Below, in pieces: positions 6,295 to 6,339 of a stretch of DNA of 6,339 nt. A program made the position numbers and the translations under genes. This stretch comes from Flavobacteriales bacterium (GTDB lineage: Bacteria > Bacteroidota > Bacteroidia > Flavobacteriales > Flavobacteriaceae), in contig WTIY01000028.1 of the NCBI GenBank assembly GCA_011525065.1, positions 1 to 6,339 of the forward strand. Direction: 5' to 3'. The notes under the pieces are model-generated. The model searched no databases and was not told the DNA's origin. It worked only from the letters and a program-made list of their open reading frames with translations. Every line of letters begins with the position of its first letter. Positions within the stretch are counted from its first letter, which is position 1.

Positions 6295-6339
6295 GGGAGG
6301 ATTCGAACCCCCAACCCTCAGAGCCGAAATCTGATATTC
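6288..6339 (-). tRNA. tRNA-Arg (anticodon TCG), 3' part
   Basis: The minus strand gives tRNA bases 22-73; the 5' part lies beyond the window. The visible parts are the D-stem 3' strand GAAT with A26, the anticodon stem TCAGA/TCTGA and the 7-base loop TTTCGGC. The anticodon is TCG, reading arginine CGA and, by wobble, CGG. The variable loop is 5 bases (GGGTT). The T arm is GGGGG-TTCGAAT-CCTCC with one G-T pair, followed by the acceptor 3' strand CTGGGTC and discriminator A73. The next bases are CAT, so CCA is not encoded and must be added by the nucleotidyltransferase. The partner acceptor strand should read GACCCAG just outside the window. The gene converges on ftsZ and belongs to a separate transcription unit. 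All seen stems pair, so nothing suggests a pseudogene. Confidence 0.93.

Overview
The window is the distal end of a division and cell wall (dcw) cluster. Its five plus-strand genes run murG (3' part only), murC, ftsQ, ftsA, ftsZ. Gene order and protein sequences point to Bacteroidota, most likely Flavobacteriales. FtsZ is 692 residues and has the flavobacterial-type ending (SNNSFLHDNVD after a PAYKR peptide). FtsQ is the short type seen in that phylum, there is no ddl gene between murC and ftsQ, and the start codons lack Shine-Dalgarno sequences. The genus cannot be read from this window.

Positions 1-6049 form one tightly packed transcription unit. murG/murC and murC/ftsQ each overlap by 4 bases (ATGA), ftsQ and ftsA are 4 bases apart, and ftsA and ftsZ are 23 bases apart. 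I see no convincing internal promoter, so transcription presumably enters from upstream. MurG finishes lipid II, MurC adds the first amino acid (L-Ala) to UDP-MurNAc, FtsQ is the membrane-anchored periplasmic divisome scaffold, FtsA tethers FtsZ to the membrane, and FtsZ forms the Z ring. A strong 14-bp-stem terminator with a T-tract (6076-6107) closes the unit.

Positions 6050-6287 are non-coding and rich in hairpins. From 6288 to the window edge, the minus strand holds the 3' part of a tRNA-Arg gene (anticodon TCG), converging on ftsZ and followed by its own terminator hairpin (6245-6275). A 21-bp perfect direct repeat lies 170 bp apart (6104-6124 and 6274-6294). Its right copy consists of the last seven bases of the tRNA plus 14 bases of trailer. 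The left copy therefore looks like a relic of a tRNA 3' end, which could be an attachment-site scar or a decayed tandem copy. This is the least ordinary part of the window. The genes are conventional core genes apart from the long acidic linker and extra C-terminal tail of FtsZ. I found no evidence for a new multi-gene system.
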